From an uncultured Actinomycetes bacterium (GTDB lineage Bacteria > Actinomycetota > Actinomycetes > S36-B12 > UBA10799): a stretch of 64,000 bases of DNA. Position 1 is the stretch's first letter; every line of letters begins with the position of its first letter. Positions 28,584 through 38,725 of the stretch are shown one piece after another. The stretch covers positions 372,001 through 436,000 of the forward strand of contig CAMPEQ010000011.1 in NCBI GenBank assembly GCA_946803585.1, written 5' to 3'. A model generated the notes under the pieces. The model saw only the letters and a program-made list of their open reading frames with translations. It was not told the DNA's origin and did no database searches. Both the position numbers and the translations under genes were made by a program.

Positions 28584-29795
28584 ATGGCAACCACCCCCAC
28601 GACTGTCGCGAAAGTCCCACGCGCTGTCGTTGAGTCCCTGCGTGACGAGACCATCGGTGGCGCCATCCTGCTGGTTGCGGCCGCGCTAGCCCTGATCTGG
28701 GCGAACTCCCCGTGGTCAGCCGAGTACTTCACCCTGGCCAACACCGAAGTCGGCCCCGAAGCACTTCACCTCAATCTGTCTCTGAGTACCTGGGCCGCAG
28801 ACGGACTCCTTGCGGTCTTCTTCTTCGTTGCTGGACTCGAGCTCAAGTACGAGTTCGTTCGCGGCTCCCTCCGGCAATTCTCAACCGCGATCGTGCCGGT
28901 CGCCGCCGCGCTCGGCGGAATGATCATTCCTGCGGCCCTGTTTTTCACTATCAACCTCACCTCCGATATCGGCCAGACCTCCGGGTGGGGTATTCCGATG
29001 GCCACCGATATCGCCTTCGCGCTGGCGGTACTTGCGGTTGCCGGGCGTCGTTTGCCGGTCCAGGTCCGCATCTTCCTTTTGACCCTGGCCGTCGTCGATG
29101 ACCTCGGCGCGATCACCGTCATCGCGCTGTTCTACACCGAAGCTGTTCAAGCCGTGCCGTTGCTGATCGCCGCGGTCCTGCTCGGTGTCTACGCCTACCT
29201 GCAAAAGAAGCGCGTGCGTGCGTGGTACATCTACATCCCACTCGCCCTAGTGATCTGGGATATGGTCCACCGCTCCGGAGTTCATGCCACGGTCGCTGGC
29301 GTCGCACTCGGTCTACTTACCCGCGCGAAGCTCGATCCAGGCGAGGAGGAGGCACCAGCCGAGCGGCTGCAGCATCGAGTGCACCCGATCTCTGCTGGGT
29401 TCTGCGTGCCACTGTTTGCCTTCTTCGCCGCTGGTATCAGCTTGGCCGGTATTAACCCCGTCCAAGCCCTCACCGAACCGCTCGGACTAGGCATCATCGT
29501 CGGCCTTGTCGTCGGTAAACCCATCGGCGTGATGGGCGGAGCCTTCCTCGTGACGCGGTTCAAGAACGTCAACATCCCCGACATCCTGCATTGGCGCGAC
29601 ATCCTCGCAGTTGGAATCGTGGCCGGCGTCGGCTTCACCGTTTCACTGCTCATCGCCGAACTGGCCTTCGAAGGCGACCACATCCTGTTGACCGATGCCA
29701 AACTCGCGATCCTGGTGGCATCAGTTGTGTCAGCTTTGCTGGCTTCTATCGCACTAATTCGCCGCGGCCGCCATCACGATGCCGTTTCAAGTTAG
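28584..29795 (+). CDS. nhaA: Na+/H+ antiporter NhaA
   Basis: FFFVAGLELKYEFVRGSL; MATDIAFALAVLAVAG; LLTLAVVDDLGAITVIALFYTE. Confidence 0.96.
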   Translation: MATTPTTVAKVPRAVVESLRDETIGGAILLVAAALALIWANSPWSAEYFTLANTEVGPEALHLNLSLSTWAADGLLAVFFFVAGLELKYEFVRGSLRQFSTAIVPVAAALGGMIIPAALFFTINLTSDIGQTSGWGIPMATDIAFALAVLAVAGRRLPVQVRIFLLTLAVVDDLGAITVIALFYTEAVQAVPLLIAAVLLGVYAYLQKKRVRAWYIYIPLALVIWDMVHRSGVHATVAGVALGLLTRAKLDPGEEEAPAERLQHRVHPISAGFCVPLFAFFAAGISLAGINPVQALTEPLGLGIIVGLVVGKPIGVMGGAFLVTRFKNVNIPDILHWRDILAVGIVAGVGFTVSLLIAELAFEGDHILLTDAKLAILVASVVSALLASIALIRRGRHHDAVSS

Positions 29796-29805
29796 CCTAG
29801 CTCCC

Positions 29806-30234
29806 ATGACGACCACACCAACTCAGGATCCGAACCGGGTCGACCCCTCCGTCAAGGAGCTTGTTACCTCGGCCGCCAAAGACGTCTCGACCATGGTGTC
29901 GGCCCAAGTTGAGCTCGCTAAGGCAGAGCTACAGGCCAGCGCCAGGCAAGCCGGATCGGCCTTTGGGCTCATCGCTGTGGCCGCCGTACTGGCTGGAGTT
30001 GGCGGCCTCTTCCTCCTGGTCACAATCGCTTATGTGCTGGTCGCACTCGGCCTTCCAGTCTGGGCTGGATTCGGGATTGTCACCCTGGTTCTGTTCATCG
30101 TCGCGATCATTCTTGGCCTCGTCGGAGCTCGGCACGCGAAGAAGGTCAAGGGACTCGACGAGACGAAGAAAGAGATCGAGCTGACGAAGACCGCTCTCTC
30201 AGGGGCCATCCCACCTAGTAGCAGCAACCAGTAG
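29806..30234 (+). CDS. Actinobacterial holin-X/DUF1469-like (phage holin family) membrane protein
   Basis: SVKELVTSAAKDVSTMVSAQVELAKAELQASARQAG, two TM helices; start trimmed to 29806. Confidence 0.8.
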   Translation: MTTTPTQDPNRVDPSVKELVTSAAKDVSTMVSAQVELAKAELQASARQAGSAFGLIAVAAVLAGVGGLFLLVTIAYVLVALGLPVWAGFGIVTLVLFIVAIILGLVGARHAKKVKGLDETKKEIELTKTALSGAIPPSSSNQ

Positions 30235-30267
30235 CGGTCCGAACAAGCCCGCACGACACCTGATCCG

Positions 30268-31245
30268 TTGACTACTTACACGCCCGAGCAGGCCATTGCG
30301 GCAACCGGCCCGTGGTCTCATCGTGAGATTGCCGCCAACAGCGCGCGTTTTCACGCGGTCAGCGCCGGCGAGGGGCCACTAGTTCTCCTACTCCACGGGT
30401 TCCCGCAGTTCTGGTGGACCTGGCGCCACCTACTACCCGAACTCGCCGATGCTGGCTACCGCGCGGTCGCCGTTGATTTGCGCGGCTACGGGGGCAGCGA
30501 CCACCCCCCACGTGGATACGACCTCAACACAGCCGCCAAGGACGTCGGGGCAATTATTCGAAGTCTGGGAGAACCGAATGCGACGGTGATCGGTCAGGGA
30601 ATGGGTGCACTCCTGGGATGGTCAACGGCAGCATTGGACCCCGAGGTAGTAAACCGCCTGGTGGCAATCTCCATGCCGCACCCGGTTCGGATGCGGCAAG
30701 CGCTGCTCTCTGATCGTGGCCAGCTCGCGGCCTCAAGCTATCTGTTGGGGTTCCAACGGCCGTGGATCCCAGAGCGTCAACTCGTTCGCGATGATGCCCA
30801 GCAGATCGAGCACTACCTGTCATCGTGGTCTGCCGATCCAGCTTGGCCCGACGATGAGGCCAGCGCCCGCTACCGGGCCGCATTCCAAATCGGCAATACC
30901 GCTCACTGCGCGCTGGAGTACTACCGCTGGATCGTTCGATCCATCATGCGTACCGACGGGCGCCGATTCGCCGACCTGGCGAGCTCCAACAAAATCACTG
31001 CACCAGTACTACAGATCCAGGGTGCGGCAGATCGAACGATCCTCCCACGCACTGCCGCGGGCTCGCGCGAGTTCGTGGCTGGGCCATACGCCTGGCGTAG
31101 CTTGCCGGAAGTTGGCCACTTCCCGCAGGAAGAGCAACCGCACGTCGTTGACTCGCTTATTTTGGACTGGTTAGCCAGTAATCCGCCGTGGGACGATCCG
31201 CCAGCAGACCAAACGTCACTGCCCAGTTCGCCTTCACCGGCCTAG
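30268..31245 (+). CDS. Alpha/beta hydrolase, epoxide hydrolase-like
   Basis: VLLLHGFPQFWWTWRHLLPELADAGYRAVAVDLRGYGGSDHPPRGYD; TTG start. Confidence 0.87.
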   Translation: MTTYTPEQAIAATGPWSHREIAANSARFHAVSAGEGPLVLLLHGFPQFWWTWRHLLPELADAGYRAVAVDLRGYGGSDHPPRGYDLNTAAKDVGAIIRSLGEPNATVIGQGMGALLGWSTAALDPEVVNRLVAISMPHPVRMRQALLSDRGQLAASSYLLGFQRPWIPERQLVRDDAQQIEHYLSSWSADPAWPDDEASARYRAAFQIGNTAHCALEYYRWIVRSIMRTDGRRFADLASSNKITAPVLQIQGAADRTILPRTAAGSREFVAGPYAWRSLPEVGHFPQEEQPHVVDSLILDWLASNPPWDDPPADQTSLPSSPSPA

Positions 31246-31274
31246 CTGAGAATCGCTGCGGGGCGGGTAGCTGA

Positions 31275-32468
31275 CTACTTGGCGCACGGTCCGGTCGACA
31301 CCGCTTGAGTGCCGCGCAGCCCCGCTCTGATCGCAGGTTCCACCTGTTCGGCCGTTAGCGCGTAAGCCGTCTGCGCATCCCCCTGCGCCTGGGCGAAGAT
31401 AACCCCGGCGACGTCGCCATTAGCCGTGAGGAATGGTCCCCCCGAGTTGCCCGGTCGAGCTGATCCACGCAACGCGTACACCTCGCGAGACACACCCGAT
31501 TTACCGTAGATGTCGGTTCCGCGGGCCACATCACCCGGGATGGTTCCGCGAACCCGCGCTGCGCCAACCTTCATCGGGCCGCCACCTGGATATCCAGCGA
31601 TCACCCCATCATCACCACGATCGAGTGGCCCAGACATCTCAAGGGTGGGCGCTTGGAGTCCTGGAACATCCAAGATGGCCACGTCGATGCGCGGGTCAAA
31701 GTACACGGTGGTTCCGCGGAGCTGGCCTTGGCGAGGGACGGAGACGCTGGGCTGCTCTACCCCGGCAACAACGTGTGCGTTTGTCAGGACCCGGTTGCGG
31801 CCGACGACGAACCCCGAACCGGTGAAGCCGGAGTTACACGACGGTGCGGAGCCCTGCACCTTTACAACCGAGCGCAATGACGCCTGCACCGCCTGGTTCT
31901 TCACCACAGCTGTTTCTGGGGCGTCGACCGGAGCAGGGGGTAATACCCCAAAGCTGTCGAACAGTTGCGGCAGCCCGGAGTCATCCACCAGGACCCGCAG
32001 ATTGCCAACGAAGTCGCGTGCCTGGGTCGGTACGACCCCATCCAGGGTCGTGAGCAGTGCTGAGGAGCGAACCGAGGCTGACACGCTGGAGGTCGGCAAG
32101 GCCGAGGCAGTCGCGGCTAGTACCCAGGCGACAATCGCAATAGCGAGAACGTTCAGCGCCGCGCCTCCGAAGTTATCGACCAGCCGGGCTGGCTCCCACG
32201 TGATTCGGTCGCGCAGGTAGCGGCCCAGGCCGGAGGTAAGGACCTGTCCCACGATCGCGAAGCCGATGACCATACCGACCGTCAGCACGAGACCGGCCAT
32301 CCCGCTGACATCGAATCTGGAGAGTAGCCACGGTGCCAGGAAGGACCCCAGCAGACCGCCACCGATAAACCCAATGAAGGACAGAAACGCTGAGACGAAG
32401 CCGTGACGCCACCCGGACCAGGCGAAGACAATCACCGCGCCGATCACGATCAAGTCAACGAAGTTCAT
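31275..32468 (-). CDS. marP: MarP-like membrane serine protease (CvpA + trypsin-like domains)
   Basis: N-terminal CvpA-like 4TM; LTNAHVVAG, DVAILDVPG, RPGNSGGPF; Cys in SAPSCNSG and STGPCAK. Confidence 0.92.
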   Translation of the reverse strand: MNFVDLIVIGAVIVFAWSGWRHGFVSAFLSFIGFIGGGLLGSFLAPWLLSRFDVSGMAGLVLTVGMVIGFAIVGQVLTSGLGRYLRDRITWEPARLVDNFGGAALNVLAIAIVAWVLAATASALPTSSVSASVRSSALLTTLDGVVPTQARDFVGNLRVLVDDSGLPQLFDSFGVLPPAPVDAPETAVVKNQAVQASLRSVVKVQGSAPSCNSGFTGSGFVVGRNRVLTNAHVVAGVEQPSVSVPRQGQLRGTTVYFDPRIDVAILDVPGLQAPTLEMSGPLDRGDDGVIAGYPGGGPMKVGAARVRGTIPGDVARGTDIYGKSGVSREVYALRGSARPGNSGGPFLTANGDVAGVIFAQAQGDAQTAYALTAEQVEPAIRAGLRGTQAVSTGPCAK

Positions 32469-32505
32469 ATCTTCACCTCCTCCTAGAGACTCTCTTGGGT
32501 AAGTG

Positions 32506-33240
32506 TCACCTATCTACCTGTGAACCACCAGGGTTGCGCCACCCGTCGTCGAACGGGACGGTCCGGGCCCCTGCCAGCCATGGCTGCTCCCACCCCGCGA
32601 GGGCAATCAATCGATCGAGCAGCATCCCGGTGAAACCCCACACCAACATGTCGTCGATCTCAAAACCCGCGCCGATATAGCCAGCCGGGTGTGAGACCTG
32701 GACACGGTTTGCCGGATCGCTCAGTTGACTGATTCGCACTCGGTGAACGCTGGCAACCTCAGCTGGGTCTCCGACGGCAACCGGGGATGGGTTCTTCCAC
32801 CAGCCCAGCACTGGGGTGACGACGAATCCGGAGGGCCGGATCCACATCTGCGGCAGGGTCGCAACCGGCACCACCCCTCGTGGGTCGAGTTGGGTCTCCT
32901 CTTGCGCTTCCCGTAGCGCGGTGGCAATCGGCCCAGTGTCAGTCGGGTCTTGCGCGCCACCGGGAAATGCCGGCTGACCGGCGTGGGCACGCATTTCTAG
33001 CGCGCGTTGAATAAGCAGGACGTCTAGCTCCGAGGTCGGCGAATCGCTGCCGGTCGAACCGCTCTCGGAGAACAAGACGAGTACAGACGAATGGCGTGCC
33101 GCGACATCTGCCGGTGGCAGGAACCGTGTCATGTCATCAAGGTCCGGCCCAGTAATCGCGGTGATTAACGGTCGGTACCACTGCGGAATCGTCTGCGGTT
33201 GCACTAGGACGTCGACTCGATCTCTCGGGGTCTGCCTCAT
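32506..33240 (-). CDS. NUDIX hydrolase (CoA pyrophosphatase type)
   Basis: FPGGAQDPTDTGPIATALREAQEETQLD (NUDIX box). Confidence 0.9.
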   Translation of the reverse strand: MRQTPRDRVDVLVQPQTIPQWYRPLITAITGPDLDDMTRFLPPADVAARHSSVLVLFSESGSTGSDSPTSELDVLLIQRALEMRAHAGQPAFPGGAQDPTDTGPIATALREAQEETQLDPRGVVPVATLPQMWIRPSGFVVTPVLGWWKNPSPVAVGDPAEVASVHRVRISQLSDPANRVQVSHPAGYIGAGFEIDDMLVWGFTGMLLDRLIALAGWEQPWLAGARTVPFDDGWRNPGGSQVDR

Positions 33241-33896
33241 GTCAACTGCACCCCTAAGTACTGCTCGACTAGTTCCGCGAGCTCCTGCTCGCTCGTCACG
33301 ATATTGGCTCGCCCGGCGATCTCACCGTCGGGCCTCACGAAGATGGTGGTCGGGACACCAACGACCGATAGACCGGCCCGGATCTTTGACTCTGGATCCT
33401 GCACCGATGGGAAGGACATATTGGTTGCGGCGGCCATTCCGAGTGCGGCTATTTGGTCATCGGCCATGTCGATTCCGAGGAAGCCAACCTCGGTGCTGTT
33501 CTCCCGGTAGAACTGCCCCATCATCGGCAGCTCCTCCCGACAAGGGCCGCACCACGATGCCCACACATTGACGACGTAAGGCTTCCCGCGCAGACCAGCT
33601 AGATGAACGTCGGGGCCCTGCCCCAAACAAGACAACGTCAGCTCAGGGAGGCCACCAGCAACCGGCTCGATTGAGGCATCACTCGTGGGGCAGTCAGCTA
33701 GCCCCGCCTCCTCGATTAGCTGCGCTGAAGCTCCATCGGAGGTTCCCGGTGCAGGCACCGTTGTCTCCTGCGTTGGCAGCGCCGATCCTGCCGGGGCAGA
33801 TCCGTCTTGGGCGCCGCAGGCAGTCAACCCGAACACTGCAGCGATGGCTGCAAACACGGCCAGTGGCCAACTACGCCGATGGGATCTCCACATCAT
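33237..33896 (-). CDS. TlpA-family thiol-disulfide oxidoreductase
   Basis: [29 protein letters not shown]; start within ATGATG overlapping nth stop. Confidence 0.92.
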   Translation of the reverse strand: MMWRSHRRSWPLAVFAAIAAVFGLTACGAQDGSAPAGSALPTQETTVPAPGTSDGASAQLIEEAGLADCPTSDASIEPVAGGLPELTLSCLGQGPDVHLAGLRGKPYVVNVWASWCGPCREELPMMGQFYRENSTEVGFLGIDMADDQIAALGMAAATNMSFPSVQDPESKIRAGLSVVGVPTTIFVRPDGEIAGRANIVTSEQELAELVEQYLGVQLT

Positions 33897-34639
33897 GCCG
33901 GGGGTCCAGACTTGATCAACTTTGCCGCTACCACCGGATCCGTCGGTCCCTCCCCAAACGAGGGACACCACTTCGCCACCGGACAGGCCCCGCAGGCTGG
34001 GCGCCGAGAGAAACAGCACCGACGGCCATGGAAGATCATTTGATGAGAGAGCGGGGTCCAGTCCTTACGCGGAAAGAGCGCGCCAACCTCTGCTTCCACC
34101 TTCACCGGGTCGGCCTCGTCGGTCCAGCCGAATCGCCTCGAGAGGCGACCAAAGTGGGTGTCAACTGTGATCCCGGGAGTATCGAACGCATTCCCGAGCA
34201 CGACGTTGGCCGTCTTGCGGCCAACACCGGGCAACGTCACTAGCTCCTTGAGCTTGTTGGGAACCTCACCGTCGTAGCGTTCACAGACCGCTTGAGCCAT
34301 CCCCAGTAAGGAGTTCGTCTTAGCGCGAAAGAACCCGGTCGATCGGATGATCTCTTCGAGCTCCTCACGGTTGGCGGCCGCCAACGCGTGCGCATCCGGA
34401 TATCGGGCGAATAGCTCTGGAGTCACCATATTCACTCGCACATCTGTGCACTGCGCCGACAGAATCGTTGCGACCAGCAGCTGTAGCGGCGTCTCAAAGG
34501 TCAGCTCGCAGTGTGCGTCTGGATATGTCTGTGCCAGCACCCGTCCTATCTTGCGAGCGCGGCGAACGAGCTGGGTGTGAGTCTGTTCAGCGTTAGCCCC
34601 TTTGGCTGACGTCCCGCTCACTCCCGCCCTTGTGACCAC
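33893..34639 (-). CDS. nth: Endonuclease III
   Basis: [51 protein letters not shown]6-C-X2-C-X5-C cluster [18 protein letters not shown]. Confidence 0.95.
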   Translation of the reverse strand: MVTRAGVSGTSAKGANAEQTHTQLVRRARKIGRVLAQTYPDAHCELTFETPLQLLVATILSAQCTDVRVNMVTPELFARYPDAHALAAANREELEEIIRSTGFFRAKTNSLLGMAQAVCERYDGEVPNKLKELVTLPGVGRKTANVVLGNAFDTPGITVDTHFGRLSRRFGWTDEADPVKVEAEVGALFPRKDWTPLSHQMIFHGRRCCFSRRPACGACPVAKWCPSFGEGPTDPVVAAKLIKSGPPA

Positions 34640-34795
34640 CCGATCAGCCTACGCCGGCGATATTTCGCGGGTGATTCGGTTCAAGTCCACGGGGGGTGGG
34701 CCGATAGGTAGGTAGCGAACAGGCAACCGCCACTTCGCTAAGCAGCTCCTGTGAAAGGGAGTCTTGGTCAAGCTCAACGGAAAGGATCCACAGCA

Positions 34796-35323
34796 ATGTC
34801 ACCCGATCCCGTGTTGAGCCTGCACCCTGCCCTGGCTGGAGCGGAACCACCCAACGATGACCTCACCCTCCTAGAGCTCGATCAGCTGAGGGAGCGGCGG
34901 AAAGCACTCACGGAGCGGGAGGCACAGGTCTCCTACTGGCGACGGATCATTCAGGCCCGACTAGACCTCATCCGCGATAGCTCTATCCACGGGGCTGCCA
35001 CGGCAGAAGGTCTTGAGCGAGTTCTGACCCAGCAGCTAGGGGCCAACCAACGTTTGGGAATCTTGAGCGTTCAGCCTCGCGGCGCGGCCCCCCTCGCTGG
35101 CCTCGACCGGCTCTGGAATCGAACGGTTGGTGATGACCAGGCGGCCGGTACTGAACTAGAAGCCGACCTATTGGCAGCCGAGCGCGAGCTCTCTTCCCTT
35201 CGTTCAAGGCTCTTCGGACAGATCGACGCCGCCACTGCAGAGATGATTCGGCGGTATCGCGAGAACCCTCGGCTTGCCTTCACCGCACTTCCTAGCCGGG
35301 AAAACAGGCCGGCGCCGCTGTAG
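34796..35323 (+). CDS. RsiG-like (AmfC-type) c-di-GMP-responsive anti-sigma protein
   Basis: Exact E(X)3S(X)2R(X)3Q(X)3D motif (EAQVSYWRRIIQARLD) plus degenerate second copy ERELSSLRSRLFGQID; start trimmed to 34796. Confidence 0.78.
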   Translation: MSPDPVLSLHPALAGAEPPNDDLTLLELDQLRERRKALTEREAQVSYWRRIIQARLDLIRDSSIHGAATAEGLERVLTQQLGANQRLGILSVQPRGAAPLAGLDRLWNRTVGDDQAAGTELEADLLAAERELSSLRSRLFGQIDAATAEMIRRYRENPRLAFTALPSRENRPAPL

Positions 35324-35469
35324 GTCGGTCTCGTGTTGTGCGCAAACTCGTTCGAATATTGTTCAGGGACTCTCTCAGCGTGCAAGACTGAGGTGGCTTG
35401 CGCCACAATCAGCGCTGCAATGGTTGTTTAAATAGGGCATTGACGATCCAGAGTTTCGAGAGGTATTCC

Positions 35470-36144
35470 GTGGAAGATGTACTGAGTCGCGCACCGATGT
35501 TTGCGGCCCTCGATCCGGAGGCTGCAGCAGCGCTGCAGGCCTCAATGGAAACGCTGTCCCTAGGCAAAGGACAGGTCCTCTTCAACGAGGGCGAGCGTGG
35601 TGACCGGCTCTATGTGATCACCGAAGGCAAGATGAAACTCGGCCACACCTCAACCGACGGACGCGAGAGTCTGCTCGCTGTCCTCGGCCCGGCGGAACTT
35701 CTCGGCGAGCTCTCACTCTTCGATCCCGGCCCACGAACCGCGACTGCAACCGCTTTGACCGAAACTTCCTTGATGGGGCTAGGTCATGCGGCTTTGCGAC
35801 CTTGGCTGACCGGGCGACCCGAAGTCGCCGAAGCACTGTTGCAAGCGCTTGCTCAACGTCTGCGACGCACGAACGATCAAATGGCCGATCTGGTGTTCTC
35901 GGATGTACCCGGACGGGTTGCTAAGACGCTACTAGATCTTGGCGAGAAGTTCGGACGGCCATTACCTGATGGTGTCCACGTCACCCACGACATGACCCAG
36001 GAAGAACTCGCTCAGCTCGTTGGGGCCTCCCGCGAGACGGTCAACAAGGCACTGGCGGACTTCGCTGCTCGCGGCTGGATCCGCCTCGAATCACGATCGG
36101 TCGTGCTGATCGATCCTGAGCGACTCGACCGCCGATCCAAGTAG
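35470..36144 (+). CDS. crp: Crp/Fnr family transcriptional regulator
   Basis: GEL(S)LFDPGPRTATATALT cyclic-nucleotide-binding loop; HTH MTQEELAQLVGASRETVNKALADFAARGWI; GTG start 35470. Confidence 0.93.
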   Translation: MEDVLSRAPMFAALDPEAAAALQASMETLSLGKGQVLFNEGERGDRLYVITEGKMKLGHTSTDGRESLLAVLGPAELLGELSLFDPGPRTATATALTETSLMGLGHAALRPWLTGRPEVAEALLQALAQRLRRTNDQMADLVFSDVPGRVAKTLLDLGEKFGRPLPDGVHVTHDMTQEELAQLVGASRETVNKALADFAARGWIRLESRSVVLIDPERLDRRSK

Positions 36145-36158
36145 TCGCCAACGACTAC
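36141..36158. repeat. Palindrome spanning both convergent stop codons of crp and MBL genes
   Basis: GTAGTCG-ccaa-CGACTAC; contains TAG (36142-36144) and CTA (36155-36157). Confidence 0.8.
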
Positions 36159-37048
36159 GAGCGCAGATAGCTCACCTGGGCTCGGACACTTAAAAGCGCC
36201 GCCGGCCAGACACTCCTAGGCACATCGGCGTACACCATCTCAACGATGCGATAGGCCATGGCTTCTTCGTAATCGCTAGCGCTGCTGTCCCCGGGTGAGC
36301 CCACGGCGTGGGGTGTCGGGTGTTCGGCGGCCATCTCATGGGTGAGTGACTCGAGGGCGACGCGCACCTGTTCAAGTCGCTCCTGGCGGTGCGCCAAGTA
36401 AGCGTCAATAGTTCCAGCCGGATCACTGAGCGTGGGTCCGTGGCCGGGTAAAATCTGGGCAACGTTGGCTTCTTGAACCACCTCCCGCAACCGGAGGAGG
36501 GAATCGAGGTACTCCCGCAGTTGGCCGTCCGGATGAGCCACCACTGTCGTCCCGCGGCCCAGCACGGTGTCTCCGGTCAATAGTGATTCGTCCTGAGGTA
36601 ACACGAACGATAGCGAGTCCGAAGTGTGTCCCGGAGTCGCAATCACCCGTAGTTCGACCCCACCAAGTTCCAGAACGTCACCCGCTTCTAGGCCCTCAGT
36701 CCCGAGCTGATGCCGCGGATCGAGGGCCTGAACGCCACATCCGGCACGGTCGGCGAATAAACGAGCACCCGCACTGTGGTCGGCATGACCGTGGGTCAAC
36801 AGGATTCGGTCAATCCGTGCATCACGCTGGGCGACCGCCTCGGCGACGGCGTCCCAATGCGCCTCATCGTCGGGGCCGGGATCAATGATCCCGACGGACC
36901 CAGATCCGGGAACACCGACGATCCAAGTATTTGTCCCGTCCAGCGTCATGGGCGATGGATTCGGGGCGAGGACACAGGTAGCCACTTCCGTGACGTGCCC
37001 GCCTACCCACGGTCCCGCGGATCCTGGCATTCCAATCATTCCGGTCAC
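36155..37048 (-). CDS. MBL-fold metallo-hydrolase
   Basis: LTHGHADHSAGARL; GHTSDSLSF; LTGDTVLGRG; LPGHGP. Confidence 0.92.
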   Translation of the reverse strand: MTGMIGMPGSAGPWVGGHVTEVATCVLAPNPSPMTLDGTNTWIVGVPGSGSVGIIDPGPDDEAHWDAVAEAVAQRDARIDRILLTHGHADHSAGARLFADRAGCGVQALDPRHQLGTEGLEAGDVLELGGVELRVIATPGHTSDSLSFVLPQDESLLTGDTVLGRGTTVVAHPDGQLREYLDSLLRLREVVQEANVAQILPGHGPTLSDPAGTIDAYLAHRQERLEQVRVALESLTHEMAAEHPTPHAVGSPGDSSASDYEEAMAYRIVEMVYADVPRSVWPAALLSVRAQVSYLRS

Positions 37049-37968
37049 GATGGGCGGCCTTCCCGATCGATCAGACTGGTATGCACCCCGCCGGACTCCG
37101 AACCGGCCGGTGCGCCCGAACTCGACGTTAGGGCCTTCTCGGTGCGAACATCCACCAGATTCCAGCTAATCCCGCCGGGCTGGTCAGGGTCGGCAACTGG
37201 ATGGGGCATCAATGGCAGCACCGACTCGGTGCCCAGTGCGTGCGCAAGAGCCTGGGCATCGTGCTCCAGCGTCGGGGATACCTTGGTCAATCTCACGAAC
37301 GATGACAGCACCGCAACCGTCGGTGGCAACATCAGTAGGTCGCCACGGCCGTACTCGTCTAGGGCCTGCGATGGCGTGAGCCAGGCATGGCGGTCTGATT
37401 CGCCTGACGTCTGCGCGACCTCGCCGGAGGCCTCCAAAGCCACGGCGTAGAAGCGGGTGTCATAGCGGCGATCTTCCACTGCCGGAGTAGCCCAGTGCGC
37501 GATGTAGGACATGGAGAGGGCGACTCCTTCACCAAGGTCGACACCGGCCTCCTCGGACGTCTCGCGAACCGCTGCAAAGCGGGCAGCGAGGGTGTCCTCA
37601 CCGATCGTGTCGCTGGCCCGCGAGGCGAACTCCAGAAAATGACTCGGCGGGCTCATTTGCGCCGTGGAATCGACCCAAGCCTGGGCACGCTCAATATCGA
37701 TGGGATCGACTGCTCCACCGGGGAAGACGTACATCCCGGCAGCAAAGGCCATCGTCGACACCCGCCGCTGAAGATAAACCTCGACGCCAGCGTCGGTGTC
37801 CCGAAGCAGCACAATCGTGCCAGCGTGACGCAACGGTGGCGCTCGCCAGTCCTTACCCGCCGGTGTTCCGGCACCCTCGCTGCCGCCGTCACCTTGATCG
37901 AGCCCGACCAACAGCCGGGCTCGGGCCAATAGGTGCTCGGGCATTCGCAACCGAGAGAACTCGGCCAT
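37045..37968 (-). CDS. NUDIX hydrolase
   Basis: FPGGAVDP...AAVRETSEEAGVDL. Confidence 0.88.
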   Translation of the reverse strand: MAEFSRLRMPEHLLARARLLVGLDQGDGGSEGAGTPAGKDWRAPPLRHAGTIVLLRDTDAGVEVYLQRRVSTMAFAAGMYVFPGGAVDPIDIERAQAWVDSTAQMSPPSHFLEFASRASDTIGEDTLAARFAAVRETSEEAGVDLGEGVALSMSYIAHWATPAVEDRRYDTRFYAVALEASGEVAQTSGESDRHAWLTPSQALDEYGRGDLLMLPPTVAVLSSFVRLTKVSPTLEHDAQALAHALGTESVLPLMPHPVADPDQPGGISWNLVDVRTEKALTSSSGAPAGSESGGVHTSLIDREGRPS

Positions 37969-38478
37969 CTAGTCGACCACCTCAACGATGAGTTCGAGTT
38001 CCACTGGTGAGTTCAGCGGCAGACTGGCGACGCCGACAGCGGAGCGGGCATGGGCCCCGGCGCTCGGCCACACCTCACCGATGAGCTCACTGGCCCCATT
38101 AAGGACCTGGGGATGCGAGGTGAAACCGGGTACTGCGGCCACGTAGCCGGTCAGCTTGACCACTCGAACGATCTTGTCAAGGTCGTCAATCACTGTCCCG
38201 ATAGCTGCGATTGCGTTAAGTGCGGCAACTGCAGCACATTCGGCCGCGAACTCGACGTCAATCAGATTTTGGTCGATCACCCAGCCATCAACCACTGCGT
38301 CATCGGGCATATCCGCCACTACGCCGCGGGCCAGCAGGGCTCCATCGACCAGCGGCAACTGCCCGGCGGTGAACACCAGGGAGCCAGTCCGGACCGCCGG
38401 CACATACGCTGCCAGCGGTGTCGCGGGCTTCGGTAGCTCTCGGCCTGCATTTGCCAGCCTCTGCACGACCGTCAACAT
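37969..38478 (-). CDS. RidA family protein
   Basis: YVPAVRTGSLVFTAGQLPLVDGALLARG...AGAHARSAVGVASLPLNSPVELELIVEVVD. Confidence 0.9.
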   Translation of the reverse strand: MLTVVQRLANAGRELPKPATPLAAYVPAVRTGSLVFTAGQLPLVDGALLARGVVADMPDDAVVDGWVIDQNLIDVEFAAECAAVAALNAIAAIGTVIDDLDKIVRVVKLTGYVAAVPGFTSHPQVLNGASELIGEVWPSAGAHARSAVGVASLPLNSPVELELIVEVVD

Positions 38479-38487
38479 GGCAGCTGC

Positions 38488-38643
38488 CTAGGCGACGGGA
38501 CGCTTGAAGTAGGCAACGAGGTTCTCCGCGTTGGGGCCGGGAACGATCTGTACGAGCTCCCAGCCATCGCGGCCGAAGTTGTCCAAGATTGCCTTGGTGT
38601 TGTGGATGAGTAGCGGTGCGGTGAGGTACTCCCAAGTCGTCAT
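38488..38643 (-). CDS. DUF4177-like small protein (Rv3678A-type)
   Basis: MTTWEYLTAPLLIHNTKAILDNFGRDGWELVQIVPGP; start trimmed to 38643. Confidence 0.8.
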   Translation of the reverse strand: MTTWEYLTAPLLIHNTKAILDNFGRDGWELVQIVPGPNAENLVAYFKRPVA

Positions 38644-38725
38644 ACCAACAAACTCTAAGCCCGGCTGGGTCACATGTTCACGTCGCAGCCTGCTTACGGC
38701 ATCGCGAGATGGCTACGCTGTTGTT

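Noticed and set aside
31510-32220. 236-aa plus-strand ORF over marP
   Set aside because: Antisense to the MarP-like protease; composition consistent with a shadow ORF.
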